DNA from: an uncultured bacterium
Lineage (GTDB): Bacteria; Krumholzibacteriota; Krumholzibacteriia; LZORAL124-64-63
Assembly: GCA_903847545.1 (NCBI GenBank)
Contig: CAINDZ010000604.1
Coordinates: forward strand, 1-5,838
Length of the DNA: 5,838 nt
Direction of reading: 5' to 3'
Shown here: in pieces, positions 1 to 5,838 of the stretch
Position numbering within the stretch: the first letter of the stretch is position 1
How the letters are laid out: every line of letters starts with the position of its first letter
The notes under the pieces: model-generated
What the model was told of the DNA's origin: nothing
Seen by the model: the letters and a program-made list of their open reading frames with translations, nothing else
Database searches by the model: none
Program-made: the position numbers and the translations under genes

Positions 1-234
1 CCGGCGGCAACGACGGCCCCCGCGGCGCGCGCCACCGACACCGCGGGCGCGCTGTCGACCGCCGACGCCGCGGACGCGCTCTTCAAGGGCCGCAACTACG
101 ACGCGGTGACGGGCGCCTACTACCACGTCCTGGTGCGCACGACGGGCGGCCAGATGACCGAGGCCTCGCGCCTGGCGGGCATCAGCAAGACGACGATCTA
201 CGAGTGGCGCAAGCGCTACGGCAGCGGCGGCTGA
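1..234 (+). CDS. C-terminal fragment of a regulator with a Fis-type helix-turn-helix (5' end outside window)
   Basis: The reading frame is open from base 1 to a TGA at 232-234 and gives the last 77 residues of a protein. After an Ala/Thr-rich linker (residues 1-20 of the fragment) come an acidic/hydrophobic stretch and a helix-turn-helix near residues 41-74, ending in ISKTTIYEWRKRYG. The pattern (amphipathic helix, TGGQ turn, EASRLAGI helix, recognition helix with TTIYEWRKRYG) is that of the Fis-type HTH at the C-terminus of NtrC-family sigma-54 activators and some other response regulators. It differs from the common form by GGQ for GGN and by Ser where the second Ala of AAR usually sits. 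The rest of the protein is missing, so whether it carries AAA+ or receiver domains cannot be seen. It converges on the M28 peptidase gene with 16 bp between stops and no clear terminator. Confidence 0.8.
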   Translation, partial: PAATTAPAARATDTAGALSTADAADALFKGRNYDAVTGAYYHVLVRTTGGQMTEASRLAGISKTTIYEWRKRYGSGG

Positions 235-250
235 GCGCGGCGCACGCGCG

Positions 251-1774
251 CTACGACCCGCCGCCCATCGCCACGTCCCACGCCGTGCGGAAGCACAGTC
301 GCACCAGCTTCTCGTACAGCGGGCCGTTCAGGGTCGGCGGCAGGTCGCCGGGCGCGTGCAGGAACGGGTAGCTGTTGGTCGTGACCCAGTACAGCGTCTT
401 GACGCCGGCCTGGTGAAACGGCGTCGCGTCGGCGCCGCCATCGGCCCAGGTGCGCGTGACCATGAAGCGGTCGCCGGCCTCGTCCAGCGCGCGGGCCCGC
501 GCCCACAGCCCGGGCGACGTCTTGCCCGAGCCGACCTGGATGCTGTCGCCGCAGGCGACGCAATCGAGGTTGAACATCGCGGCGGTGTCCCTCAGCGGCA
601 GCGCCGGGTGCGCGGCGTGCCACTTCGCGCCCTCGAGCCCCGACTCCTCGCTGGAGAACAGCACGAACACCACCGTGCGCGCCGGGCGCACGCCCGCCTG
701 CGCGAACGCCTCGGCCAGCCGCAGCACCGCCGATGCGCCCGAGGCGTTGTCGTTCGCGCCCGGGAAGTACAGCCCCGGCCCCTGCCGGCCGACGTGGTCG
801 AGGTGGCCGCCGATCACCAGCGCCTGCGCCGCCAGCTGCGGGTCGCTGCCGCGCAGCACGCCGACGACGTTGCAGGTCGGGTGCTTCGCGCTGTAGTCGG
901 CGTAGACGCTGACCTTCGCCGTCGCATCCAGGGCTTTCGAGTGCGGCTTCTTCGCGGTGTCGACCAGCGCGCGCAGCCGCGCCGCCTCGCCCGCGCCGCC
1001 ACCCAACAGCTTCTCGGCCACCGCCTCGCTGATCTCCAGCTGCGGGAAGTGCTCGGGCATCGCGCCCGGCCCGTGCAGCACGCTGCCGATGGGCGCGCGC
1101 GCGGGCTTGCCCGTTGCCGCCGTCTCGAACCACAGCAGGCCGACCGCGCCGTGCGCCTGCGCGACCAGCGACTTCTGCCGCGGCGTCTGGCTGTCCGGCG
1201 CCCACGCGGTGCTGTCGCCCGGCGCCCACGACGGGTTCGGCTTGAAGCAGAGGACGATCTTGCCCGTCACGTCCAGGCCCGCGTAGTCGTCGTAGCCGCG
1301 GTCGGGCTGGCTCAGGCCGTAGCCCACGAACGCCACCGATGCCGACAGGTCGCCGCTGCCCGAAAAGCCACGCGCGGTGAAGTCGGGGCCGGGCGTGCAC
1401 GCCTCGAACGCGCCGTCCGGGCCGGCCACCGCCAACTGCGGCGTCGCGGTGAACGCGTTGTACTCGATGTCGAACCACTGCAGGTAGCCGTCCTCGCCGC
1501 CGGGCTCCAGGCCCAGGCCCGCGAACCGTTCAGCGGCCCAGCGCGCGGCCGCAACATACCCCGGCGAGCCGGCCACGCGACCGTCCAGCGACGGGTCGGC
1601 CAGGTGGGCCACGTCGGCCAACAGCTTGTCGGCGGTGATGACGGCCAGGCCGGACGCGGGTGCGGCGGGTGCGGCAGGCGCGGCAGGCGCGGCAGGCGCC
1701 TCCGCGCGCACGGTCGCGCCGATGGGCAACGCCGCCAGCAGGGCGGCGACACAGGCGATGCGGATGCTGGACAA
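251..1774 (-). CDS. Secreted M28-family zinc metallopeptidase with inserted PA domain
   Basis: This 507-residue protein is a predicted exported di-zinc aminopeptidase or carboxypeptidase-like enzyme that removes terminal residues from peptides. Residues 1-24 look like a Sec signal peptide (basic start, hydrophobic ALLAALPIGA core, likely cut after VRA). A low-complexity Ala-Ala-Pro linker follows at 26-40. The N-terminal M28 segment carries HLADPSLDGRVAGSPG (57-72). A PA-type insertion probably spans about 115-290. The catalytic core has all expected metal-site motifs: GGHLDHVG (H324), GANDNASG (D342), SSEESG (catalytic E376, ligand E377), NLDC (D404) and FLHAPGD (H473). Ligand numbering is inferred from family motifs. 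The residue before the last His is Leu, whereas Streptomyces griseus aminopeptidase has Tyr there. The start is TTG at 1772-1774, chosen because it places the signal peptide first; a GGGGG lies 7 nt upstream as a poor ribosome site. The substrate cannot be read from sequence. Confidence 0.93.
   Translation of the reverse strand: MSSIRIACVAALLAALPIGATVRAEAPAAPAAPAAPAAPASGLAVITADKLLADVAHLADPSLDGRVAGSPGYVAAARWAAERFAGLGLEPGGEDGYLQWFDIEYNAFTATPQLAVAGPDGAFEACTPGPDFTARGFSGSGDLSASVAFVGYGLSQPDRGYDDYAGLDVTGKIVLCFKPNPSWAPGDSTAWAPDSQTPRQKSLVAQAHGAVGLLWFETAATGKPARAPIGSVLHGPGAMPEHFPQLEISEAVAEKLLGGGAGEAARLRALVDTAKKPHSKALDATAKVSVYADYSAKHPTCNVVGVLRGSDPQLAAQALVIGGHLDHVGRQGPGLYFPGANDNASGASAVLRLAEAFAQAGVRPARTVVFVLFSSEESGLEGAKWHAAHPALPLRDTAAMFNLDCVACGDSIQVGSGKTSPGLWARARALDEAGDRFMVTRTWADGGADATPFHQAGVKTLYWVTTNSYPFLHAPGDLPPTLNGPLYEKLVRLCFRTAWDVAMGGGS
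1659..1699 (-). repeat. 9-bp tandem repeat encoding an Ala-Ala-Pro linker
   Basis: Four 9-bp units (GGTGCGGCG, GGTGCGGCA, then GGCGCGGCA twice on the + strand) run head to tail from 1659 to 1694, followed by a 5-bp partial fifth. They encode the Ala-Ala-Pro run between the signal peptide and mature domain of the M28 peptidase. The in-frame unit length means copy-number changes would alter linker length without a frameshift. Confidence 0.85.
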
Positions 1775-1781
1775 CGGAAGA

Positions 1782-1825
1782 CCCCCGGGGTTGCAGGCTC
1801 GGCATCGAGCATGGCACCCCGGGGG
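1782..1825 (-). terminator. Nested GC-rich hairpin between the small barrel and peptidase genes
   Basis: Outer arms cccccggggt (1782-1791) and accccggggg (1816-1825) are perfect 10-bp complements. Inside the loop a second perfect hairpin forms, gctcg (1797-1801) with cgagc (1806-1810) and a GCAT tetraloop. On the minus strand it starts 23 nt after the stop of the small barrel gene, as a terminator would. It is followed by TCTTCCG rather than a long T-run, so intrinsic termination may be partial. Its promoter-distal arm also contains the only Shine-Dalgarno-like G-run of the peptidase gene, so it could instead limit translation. Confidence 0.6.
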
Positions 1826-1847
1826 CCCGGCTGTCCAGTGGCGAGGG

Positions 1848-2579
1848 CTAGAACCGGAAGATGAACTTCAGGTAGTTCAGGTCGAAGCCGCCAAAGGTGC
1901 GGAAGTACCGCGTCTCGACGGTCTCCTCCTCGGAATTGTAGCCCGGAGCGATGTCCCACCATCTCTCGTATGTGTGGTCCAGGGTGCCGCGCGACAGCGT
2001 CAGCCCGCCCTCGAACTCGACCGTCAGCCGTTCGGTGACCTGCAGCGAGGGCCGGATGGACAGCCCCACGACCCAGGTCTCATTGTCGTACTTGTAGCGG
2101 CGGTTCACGTAGTCGTCGTAGGCGTTCGTATAGGTGTCGAGTTCGCGATAACGACTCTCGGAGACGCTCCAGCCGTACATGGCCGAGCCCACGCCACTGA
2201 CCGACAGCCGACCCTCGCGCCAGAACCGCCGACCGGCGGACAGGCGGACCCAGCCCGACTCCTCGCGCTGCGATTCCGCCTGGTCCGAGACCGACTCCTC
2301 GCCGTCGTTCCACGACGTGGCGCTCGACACGACATCGCGGCGGTAGTCGTCCGGCCCGGCGGCGACGGCCACGTCCCAGTCGCGATTGATGTTGTAGCGG
2401 ACGGTCAGGCCCGTGCGCGACAGGCCCGGGTCCCAGCCGAACGCCCAGTGGCGCAGGGCGGGCTCGGCGGTGTCACCAGCCGGGACCGGTTCGGAGGCCG
2501 CCGCGCGGCCGGCCAGGGCCATTGTGCAGGCCAGGCCCGCCATGAGGGTGACGATCATCGTGCGATGCGTGCGGCGCAT
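1848..2579 (-). CDS. Small predicted outer-membrane beta-barrel protein, function unknown
   Basis: This 243-residue protein belongs to no family I recognise by name. Residues 1-28 look like a Sec signal peptide (basic MRRTHRT, hydrophobic core, likely cut at RAAA-SE). The mature part has alternating polar/hydrophobic segments with aromatic girdle residues (LTVRYNI, WVRLSAGRRFW, WVVGLSIRPSLQV, LTVEFEGGLTLS). It ends NYLKFIFRF, with the terminal Phe typical of barrels folded by the BAM machinery. Segments near 85-109 and 140-166 are rich in Glu, Asp, Tyr and Ser and are likely exposed loops. The size suggests a barrel of roughly 8-12 strands. The ATG at 2577-2579 is preceded by GGGAAG 6 nt upstream, which decides the start over a later Met at residue 8. 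It sits alone between terminator-like hairpins and has its own likely promoter, so it is probably monocistronic. The barrel call is inferred from pattern, not homology. Confidence 0.8.
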   Translation of the reverse strand: MRRTHRTMIVTLMAGLACTMALAGRAAASEPVPAGDTAEPALRHWAFGWDPGLSRTGLTVRYNINRDWDVAVAAGPDDYRRDVVSSATSWNDGEESVSDQAESQREESGWVRLSAGRRFWREGRLSVSGVGSAMYGWSVSESRYRELDTYTNAYDDYVNRRYKYDNETWVVGLSIRPSLQVTERLTVEFEGGLTLSRGTLDHTYERWWDIAPGYNSEEETVETRYFRTFGGFDLNYLKFIFRF

Positions 2580-2585
2580 GGATCA

Positions 2586-2591
2586 CTTCCC
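2586..2591 (-). promoter_or_regulatory. Ribosome binding site of the small barrel gene
   Basis: On the minus strand GGGAAG lies 6 nt before the ATG at 2577-2579. It supports this start over the in-frame Met seven codons later, which has no comparable site. Confidence 0.55.
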
Positions 2592-2650
2592 GTCGGTGTG
2601 GCGTCCGGATATGGAGTGGGCATGTTCCAGACGATGCCGATGCGCCCTGA

Positions 2651-2679
2651 GCTATATCCTGCGAAGGTGGCCGCGTCAA
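2651..2679 (-). promoter_or_regulatory. Sigma-70-like promoter for the small barrel gene
   Basis: Read on the minus strand, TTGACG (2674-2679) and TATAGC (2651-2656) are separated by exactly 17 nt. This matches 5 of 6 positions of the -35 consensus and 4 of 6 of the -10 consensus, at optimal spacing, in an otherwise very GC-rich region. Transcription would begin near 2644, giving a leader of about 65 nt before the ATG at 2579. The -35 box lies inside the terminator-like hairpin of the preceding gene. Confidence 0.55.
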
Positions 2680-2691
2680 GGAGACGCGGCC
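2669..2691 (-). terminator. Hairpin terminator-like element after the large barrel gene
   Basis: Perfect 9-bp arms ggccgcgtc (2669-2677) and gacgcggcc (2683-2691) enclose a 5-nt loop (2678-2682). It lies about 43 nt after the stop of the large barrel gene and is the likely 3' end of the two-gene operon. On the minus strand it is followed by ACCTTCG, so there is no strong U-tract; it may be a weak intrinsic terminator or an RNA 3'-end stabiliser. Confidence 0.6.
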
Positions 2692-2733
2692 TCTCGGCTC
2701 ATCCAGCGCGACGGGGAAGGGCCCGACCCCGGA

Positions 2734-3843
2734 TCAGAATTGCACCGACATCCCCACCTGCCCGGCCAGGCCGCGCCACTGCCAGTACAGGTCGTTGGAG
2801 GCCTGGTCGTTCCATTCCAGGGCGGCGTCCAGGTCGACGCGGGTGTCGCCCCACAGGCGGGCCCCGCGGCGTTCGACCTGCAGGCGCAGGCGGGTGACGG
2901 CGTCGCTGCGCTCGCCGGAGCCCAGCGCCAGCAGGCCGTTGCTGATGAGGAACTTGTCCGTGACCGGGTCATACAGTGCGGGCGGCCGGCCGGGATAGTC
3001 CAGCCACGCGCGCTCGCCCGACATCTCGACGGCCAGGTTCCACGGCGCAATGACCTTCACCGACAGGCCGACCCGGTTGCCGTCGAACGAGAACTCGTCC
3101 AGCAGCGGGTTGTCGAAGGCGGCCATCTGCGCCGCCGCGTCGCCGTGCTGGAACAAGTGCGTGTTGGAGCCCCACGAGCGCAGCGCCACGCGCGTCGACA
3201 CCGACTGCGCCACCTGCAGGTTGAGCTCACGCGCCGCGGCATCGTCGCGCGCGTCGTCGAGATACGCCTTCCATCCCGTGCGCAGCGCCAGCGTCACGCT
3301 GGTGCGCGTCGGCAGCGAGCGCTGCAGGCGCGCGGTCAGCCACGCCTTGCGCGCGTCCTCGGACGACTGGTCGGGATACGTGCGCGCCGACACGTCGGCC
3401 CGAAGCTGGGCCGTGAAGCTCGAGGTCAGGTAGTGCTTGGCCGTGACGTAGGCGACCGCGTCGCGATAGTCGAACGGCGCGTACAGGTCGGCGTTCATCC
3501 GCCAGGCGCCGGACACGCCGGCCTGCCACCGGGTGCGCGTGTTGCGCGCGCCCGTGATCGTCTCGGCGCTGAGCGTCAGGTAGCCGTGGTTGAGGTCCGG
3601 GTTGTCCTGGAAGCGCAGCAGGCGGCCGTTCGCCGCGAAGCGCCACGCGGGCGCCGGCGACCAGGCCAGCCAGCCGCGACCGTCGGTGATGCCGTCGCCC
3701 GGCGAAGGCTCGGTGCCGAAGATGTTCTCGGTCCACACCTGCGTCGCCGCGGCGCCGCCGGCGAGTTCGGCCGCGGCGGCCAAGGGCAGCAACGCGACGA
3801 GCAACGTCGCGAGCAGCAGGCGAGGTGCCGGGCGCGGGGTCAC
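2734..3843 (-). CDS. Large predicted outer-membrane beta-barrel protein, coupled to the calcium-repeat protein
   Basis: From a GTG at 3841-3843 this encodes 369 residues. The frame is open much further upstream, but this start puts a signal peptide first (PRPAPRLLLATLLVALLPLAAAA, cleavage near residue 25). It also gives a 4-nt GTGA overlap with the TGA of the preceding gene, a classic translational-coupling arrangement; the upstream sequence is G-rich without a clean ribosome site. The mature protein is full of barrel-like strands: GWLAWSPAPAWRFAANGRLLRF (57-78), RWQAGVSGAWRMNADLY (105-121), SVTLALRTGWKAYL (182-195), LRLQVERRGARLWGDTRVDLDAALEW (319-344). It ends GMSVQF with a terminal Phe. 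I recognise no named family. The context suggests it works with the secreted calcium-repeat protein, perhaps as outer-membrane port or anchor, but that is inference. Confidence 0.8.
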   Translation of the reverse strand: MTPRPAPRLLLATLLVALLPLAAAAELAGGAAATQVWTENIFGTEPSPGDGITDGRGWLAWSPAPAWRFAANGRLLRFQDNPDLNHGYLTLSAETITGARNTRTRWQAGVSGAWRMNADLYAPFDYRDAVAYVTAKHYLTSSFTAQLRADVSARTYPDQSSEDARKAWLTARLQRSLPTRTSVTLALRTGWKAYLDDARDDAAARELNLQVAQSVSTRVALRSWGSNTHLFQHGDAAAQMAAFDNPLLDEFSFDGNRVGLSVKVIAPWNLAVEMSGERAWLDYPGRPPALYDPVTDKFLISNGLLALGSGERSDAVTRLRLQVERRGARLWGDTRVDLDAALEWNDQASNDLYWQWRGLAGQVGMSVQF

Positions 3844-4532
3844 AGCCCGCCCCCGCCCGCGGGATCCCAGCGCCACCCGCCGTTGTGCCCGAACCCCTCG
3901 CCGCCGCCGGAACCGCCGGTGCCGCCGCCACCGGCCGCTCCGCCGCCCTGTCCCGAGCGCGCGCGGTGGTGCTGGAAGCCGCCGTCCTGGAACCAGCAGC
4001 CGTCGGCCATGCCGTCGCCGTCGCTGTCGATGAAGCGGTCGCCGCGGGCCCGGCGCCGGTGCTGCCCCGGATCGTCGGCGAAGCCGTCGCCGTCCTCGTC
4101 CACCCACGCGGCGCCGTCGAAGACGAACCCGAAGCGGTCGCCATGCAGGTCCCCGCGGCCATAGGCCACGCCGGTGACGTCGTTGCGGCCGTCGGCATCG
4201 ATGTCCAGCACGTTCTCGTCGCGGCCGTCGCCGTCGGTGTCGCGGAAGGCGACCTCGAGGTCGTTCACGCCATCGCCATCGGCGTCGCGGTAGCGGTCGT
4301 TGAGCTTGTCGCCGTCGCCGTCCACCCACGCGAAGCGATGGGCGTACGCCTGGCCGTTCACGTCGTTGACGCCGTCCCCATCGGCGTCGACGTACAGGTC
4401 GTGGCGCCCGTCGGCGTCACGGTCGACCCAGCCGGCCGTCGCCAGGGCCGGCGCCGGCAGGCCGCTCGCGGTGTCCTGGGCCAGGGTGATCGATGCGGTC
4501 GCGATGCAGAGCACGATGATGATGTTCTTCAT
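3840..4532 (-). CDS. Secreted calcium-binding repeat protein (DxDxDG loops) with Gly-rich tail
   Basis: This is a 230-residue exported protein of unknown role. Residues 1-19 form a signal peptide (MKNIIIVLCIATASITLAQ). Eight Asp-rich loops resembling thrombospondin type 3 or dockerin/EF-hand calcium loops follow at 37-45, 49-57, 71-79, 83-91, 98-106, 110-118, 145-153 and 169-177, for example DADGDGVND and DSDGDGMAD. The loops are partly paired, with aromatic spacers (AWV, FRD, FVF). The stretch at 56-75 (NDVNGQAY to WVDGDGD) reappears, expanded, at 117-149, suggesting internal duplication. Residues 186-230 are Gly/His/Trp-rich and contain few other residues. Known loops of this type are rigid and calcium-stabilised outside the cell; function varies. 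The ATG at 4530-4532 is fixed by AAGGAG 9 nt upstream and by the signal peptide, although the frame is open further upstream. The stop overlaps the start of the large barrel gene. Confidence 0.85.
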   Translation of the reverse strand: MKNIIIVLCIATASITLAQDTASGLPAPALATAGWVDRDADGRHDLYVDADGDGVNDVNGQAYAHRFAWVDGDGDKLNDRYRDADGDGVNDLEVAFRDTDGDGRDENVLDIDADGRNDVTGVAYGRGDLHGDRFGFVFDGAAWVDEDGDGFADDPGQHRRRARGDRFIDSDGDGMADGCWFQDGGFQHHRARSGQGGGAAGGGGTGGSGGGEGFGHNGGWRWDPAGGGGL

Positions 4533-4541
4533 GACCGACTT

Positions 4542-4547
4542 CTCCTT
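4542..4547 (-). promoter_or_regulatory. Strong ribosome binding site of the calcium-repeat protein
   Basis: AAGGAG on the minus strand lies 9 nt before the ATG at 4530-4532. It decides the start in a frame that stays open for more than 400 nt further upstream. Confidence 0.75.
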
Positions 4548-4557
4548 GTCGACGGCC

Positions 4558-4590
4558 GGAGCGGGGGAGCCTCGCCTTCTCCCCCACTCC
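4558..4590 (-). other. Leader-RNA hairpin upstream of the calcium-repeat gene
   Basis: On the minus-strand RNA, GGAGUGGGGGAG (from 4590-4579) can pair along 12 positions with CUCCCCCGCUCC (from 4569-4558), with one U-G wobble and a 9-nt loop (4570-4578). It ends 10 nt before the ribosome binding site. No U-tract follows, so it looks more like a leader structure or 5' stabiliser than a terminator. It might also act as a weak terminator for readthrough from the regulator gene. Confidence 0.5.
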
Positions 4591-4666
4591 TCCGTCGTCA
4601 TCGGAACGCAGCGAACGCGCAGGGTTGCATTGCGGTCCGACTTCGCTCCCGTGCGTCGCTTTCGCG

Positions 4667-4682
4667 GGCACGGAGTGGACCA
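4667..4682 (-). promoter_or_regulatory. Candidate sigma-54 promoter for the calcium-repeat/barrel operon (weak)
   Basis: On the minus strand TGGTCCACTCCGTGCC has the near-invariant GG and GC doublets at the required 10-nt separation, but only 7 of 12 defined positions of TGGCACG-N4-TTGCW match. Transcription would begin near 4655, about 120 nt before the ATG. It is supported mainly by the neighbouring sigma-54 activator gene; chance occurrence is quite possible. Confidence 0.25.
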
Positions 4683-4771
4683 AGCAATTTCGCGACCCGT
4701 TTTTGCCGCCCGCGCAAGATATTCAACCACAACGTGTTGGCGCGTTTCGGCACCCCTGGCCGCGATCTGCG

Positions 4772-4802
4772 GCTCGACGATTCCGTCGAATCGCTCGACG
4801 GA
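4772..4802 (-). repeat. Direct/inverted repeat cluster after the regulator gene: terminator or activator site
   Basis: The octamer gctcgacg occurs at 4772-4779 and 4793-4800, 21 bp apart (two helical turns). Between them cgtcga (4784-4789) is complementary to both copies. This allows two mutually exclusive hairpins: tcgacg/cgtcga (4774-4789, 4-nt loop) or the longer perfect 8-bp tccgtcga/tcgacgga (4782-4802, 5-nt loop). The longer one starts 21 nt after the regulator's stop, as a terminator would, but no U-tract follows. The same symmetry could be a protein-binding site about 90-130 bp upstream of the candidate sigma-54 promoter. Confidence 0.5.
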
Positions 4803-4822
4803 TCCGACGCGCCGGGCCGCCA

Positions 4823-5838
<1,016 letters not shown>

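Noticed and set aside
356..1864. Long + strand open frame opposite the M28 peptidase
   Set aside because: The minus strand frame carries all metal-binding motifs of M28. This frame is Arg/His-rich low complexity.
2519..2540. Cys at residue 17 of the small barrel protein as a possible lipoprotein site
   Set aside because: The residues before it (Gly-Leu-Ala-Cys) lack Leu at -3 of a lipobox, and a better signal peptidase I site follows at residues 26-28.
2413..4164. Long open frame on the + strand (583 codons)
   Set aside because: It is antisense to the two barrel genes and the calcium-repeat gene. Its translation is Arg/Ala/Pro-rich without domain-like pattern, as expected for shadow frames in very GC-rich DNA.
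2734..4329. Extended 531-residue version of the large barrel protein
   Set aside because: The extra N-terminal 162 residues overlap the calcium-repeat gene out of frame and are Arg-rich. The GTG at 3841-3843 gives a signal peptide and a GTGA coupling overlap.
4010..4430. Short repeated GC-rich words suggesting a repeat array or CRISPR
   Set aside because: They are the degenerate codons of Asp-rich calcium loops, with irregular spacing and no unique spacers.
4714..4729. Minus strand TGG...TTGC element resembling a sigma-54 promoter
   Set aside because: The GG and GC doublets are 11 nt apart instead of 10, a spacing sigma-54 promoters do not normally tolerate.
4738..4752. Plus strand TGGCGCG...GGCA element resembling a sigma-54 promoter
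   Set aside because: The GG-GC separation is 9 nt, and no plus strand gene follows.

Overview
The window is very GC-rich, with third codon positions almost all G or C. It looks like the chromosome of a Gram-negative bacterium: two proteins have a signal peptide, a beta-strand-rich body and a C-terminal phenylalanine typical of outer-membrane barrels, and there is an NtrC-type sigma-54 activator. The mix of a PA-domain M28 peptidase, Asp-rich calcium repeats and hypothetical barrels fits high-GC environmental lineages (myxobacteria-like, Acidobacteriota, Gemmatimonadota or FCB-type candidate phyla). The sequence alone does not settle the taxon. I see no tRNA, rRNA, CRISPR array, transposase or attachment site.

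Layout, left to right. Positions 1-234 (+) hold the C-terminal end of a regulator with a Fis-type helix-turn-helix. It converges on everything else with a 16-bp gap. Positions 251-1774 (-) encode a secreted M28 zinc metallopeptidase with a TTG start. Positions 1848-2579 (-) encode a small predicted outer-membrane barrel, separated from the peptidase by a strong nested hairpin (1782-1825). Positions 2580-2733 carry a perfect 9-bp terminator-like hairpin interlocked with a good sigma-70-like promoter for the small barrel gene. Positions 2734-3843 (-, GTG start) encode a larger predicted barrel. Its start overlaps by 4 nt (GTGA) the stop of a secreted protein at 3840-4532 (-), which has eight Asp-rich calcium-binding loops and a Gly-rich tail. 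Positions 4823-5838 (-) hold the AAA+ and DNA-binding part of an NtrC-family response regulator whose receiver domain lies beyond the right edge.

The 290-bp gap at 4533-4822 is the longest non-coding stretch. It holds a repeat/hairpin cluster (4772-4802), a weak candidate sigma-54 promoter (4667-4682), a 12-bp leader hairpin (4558-4590) and a strong ribosome binding site (4542-4547).

The calcium-repeat protein and large barrel read as a translationally coupled two-gene operon ending at 2669-2691. A plausible but untested reading is that the adjacent sigma-54 regulator controls this operon, and that the barrel and repeat protein work together at the cell surface. No gene here has a specific function that can be proved from sequence, except the general classes of the peptidase and the regulator.
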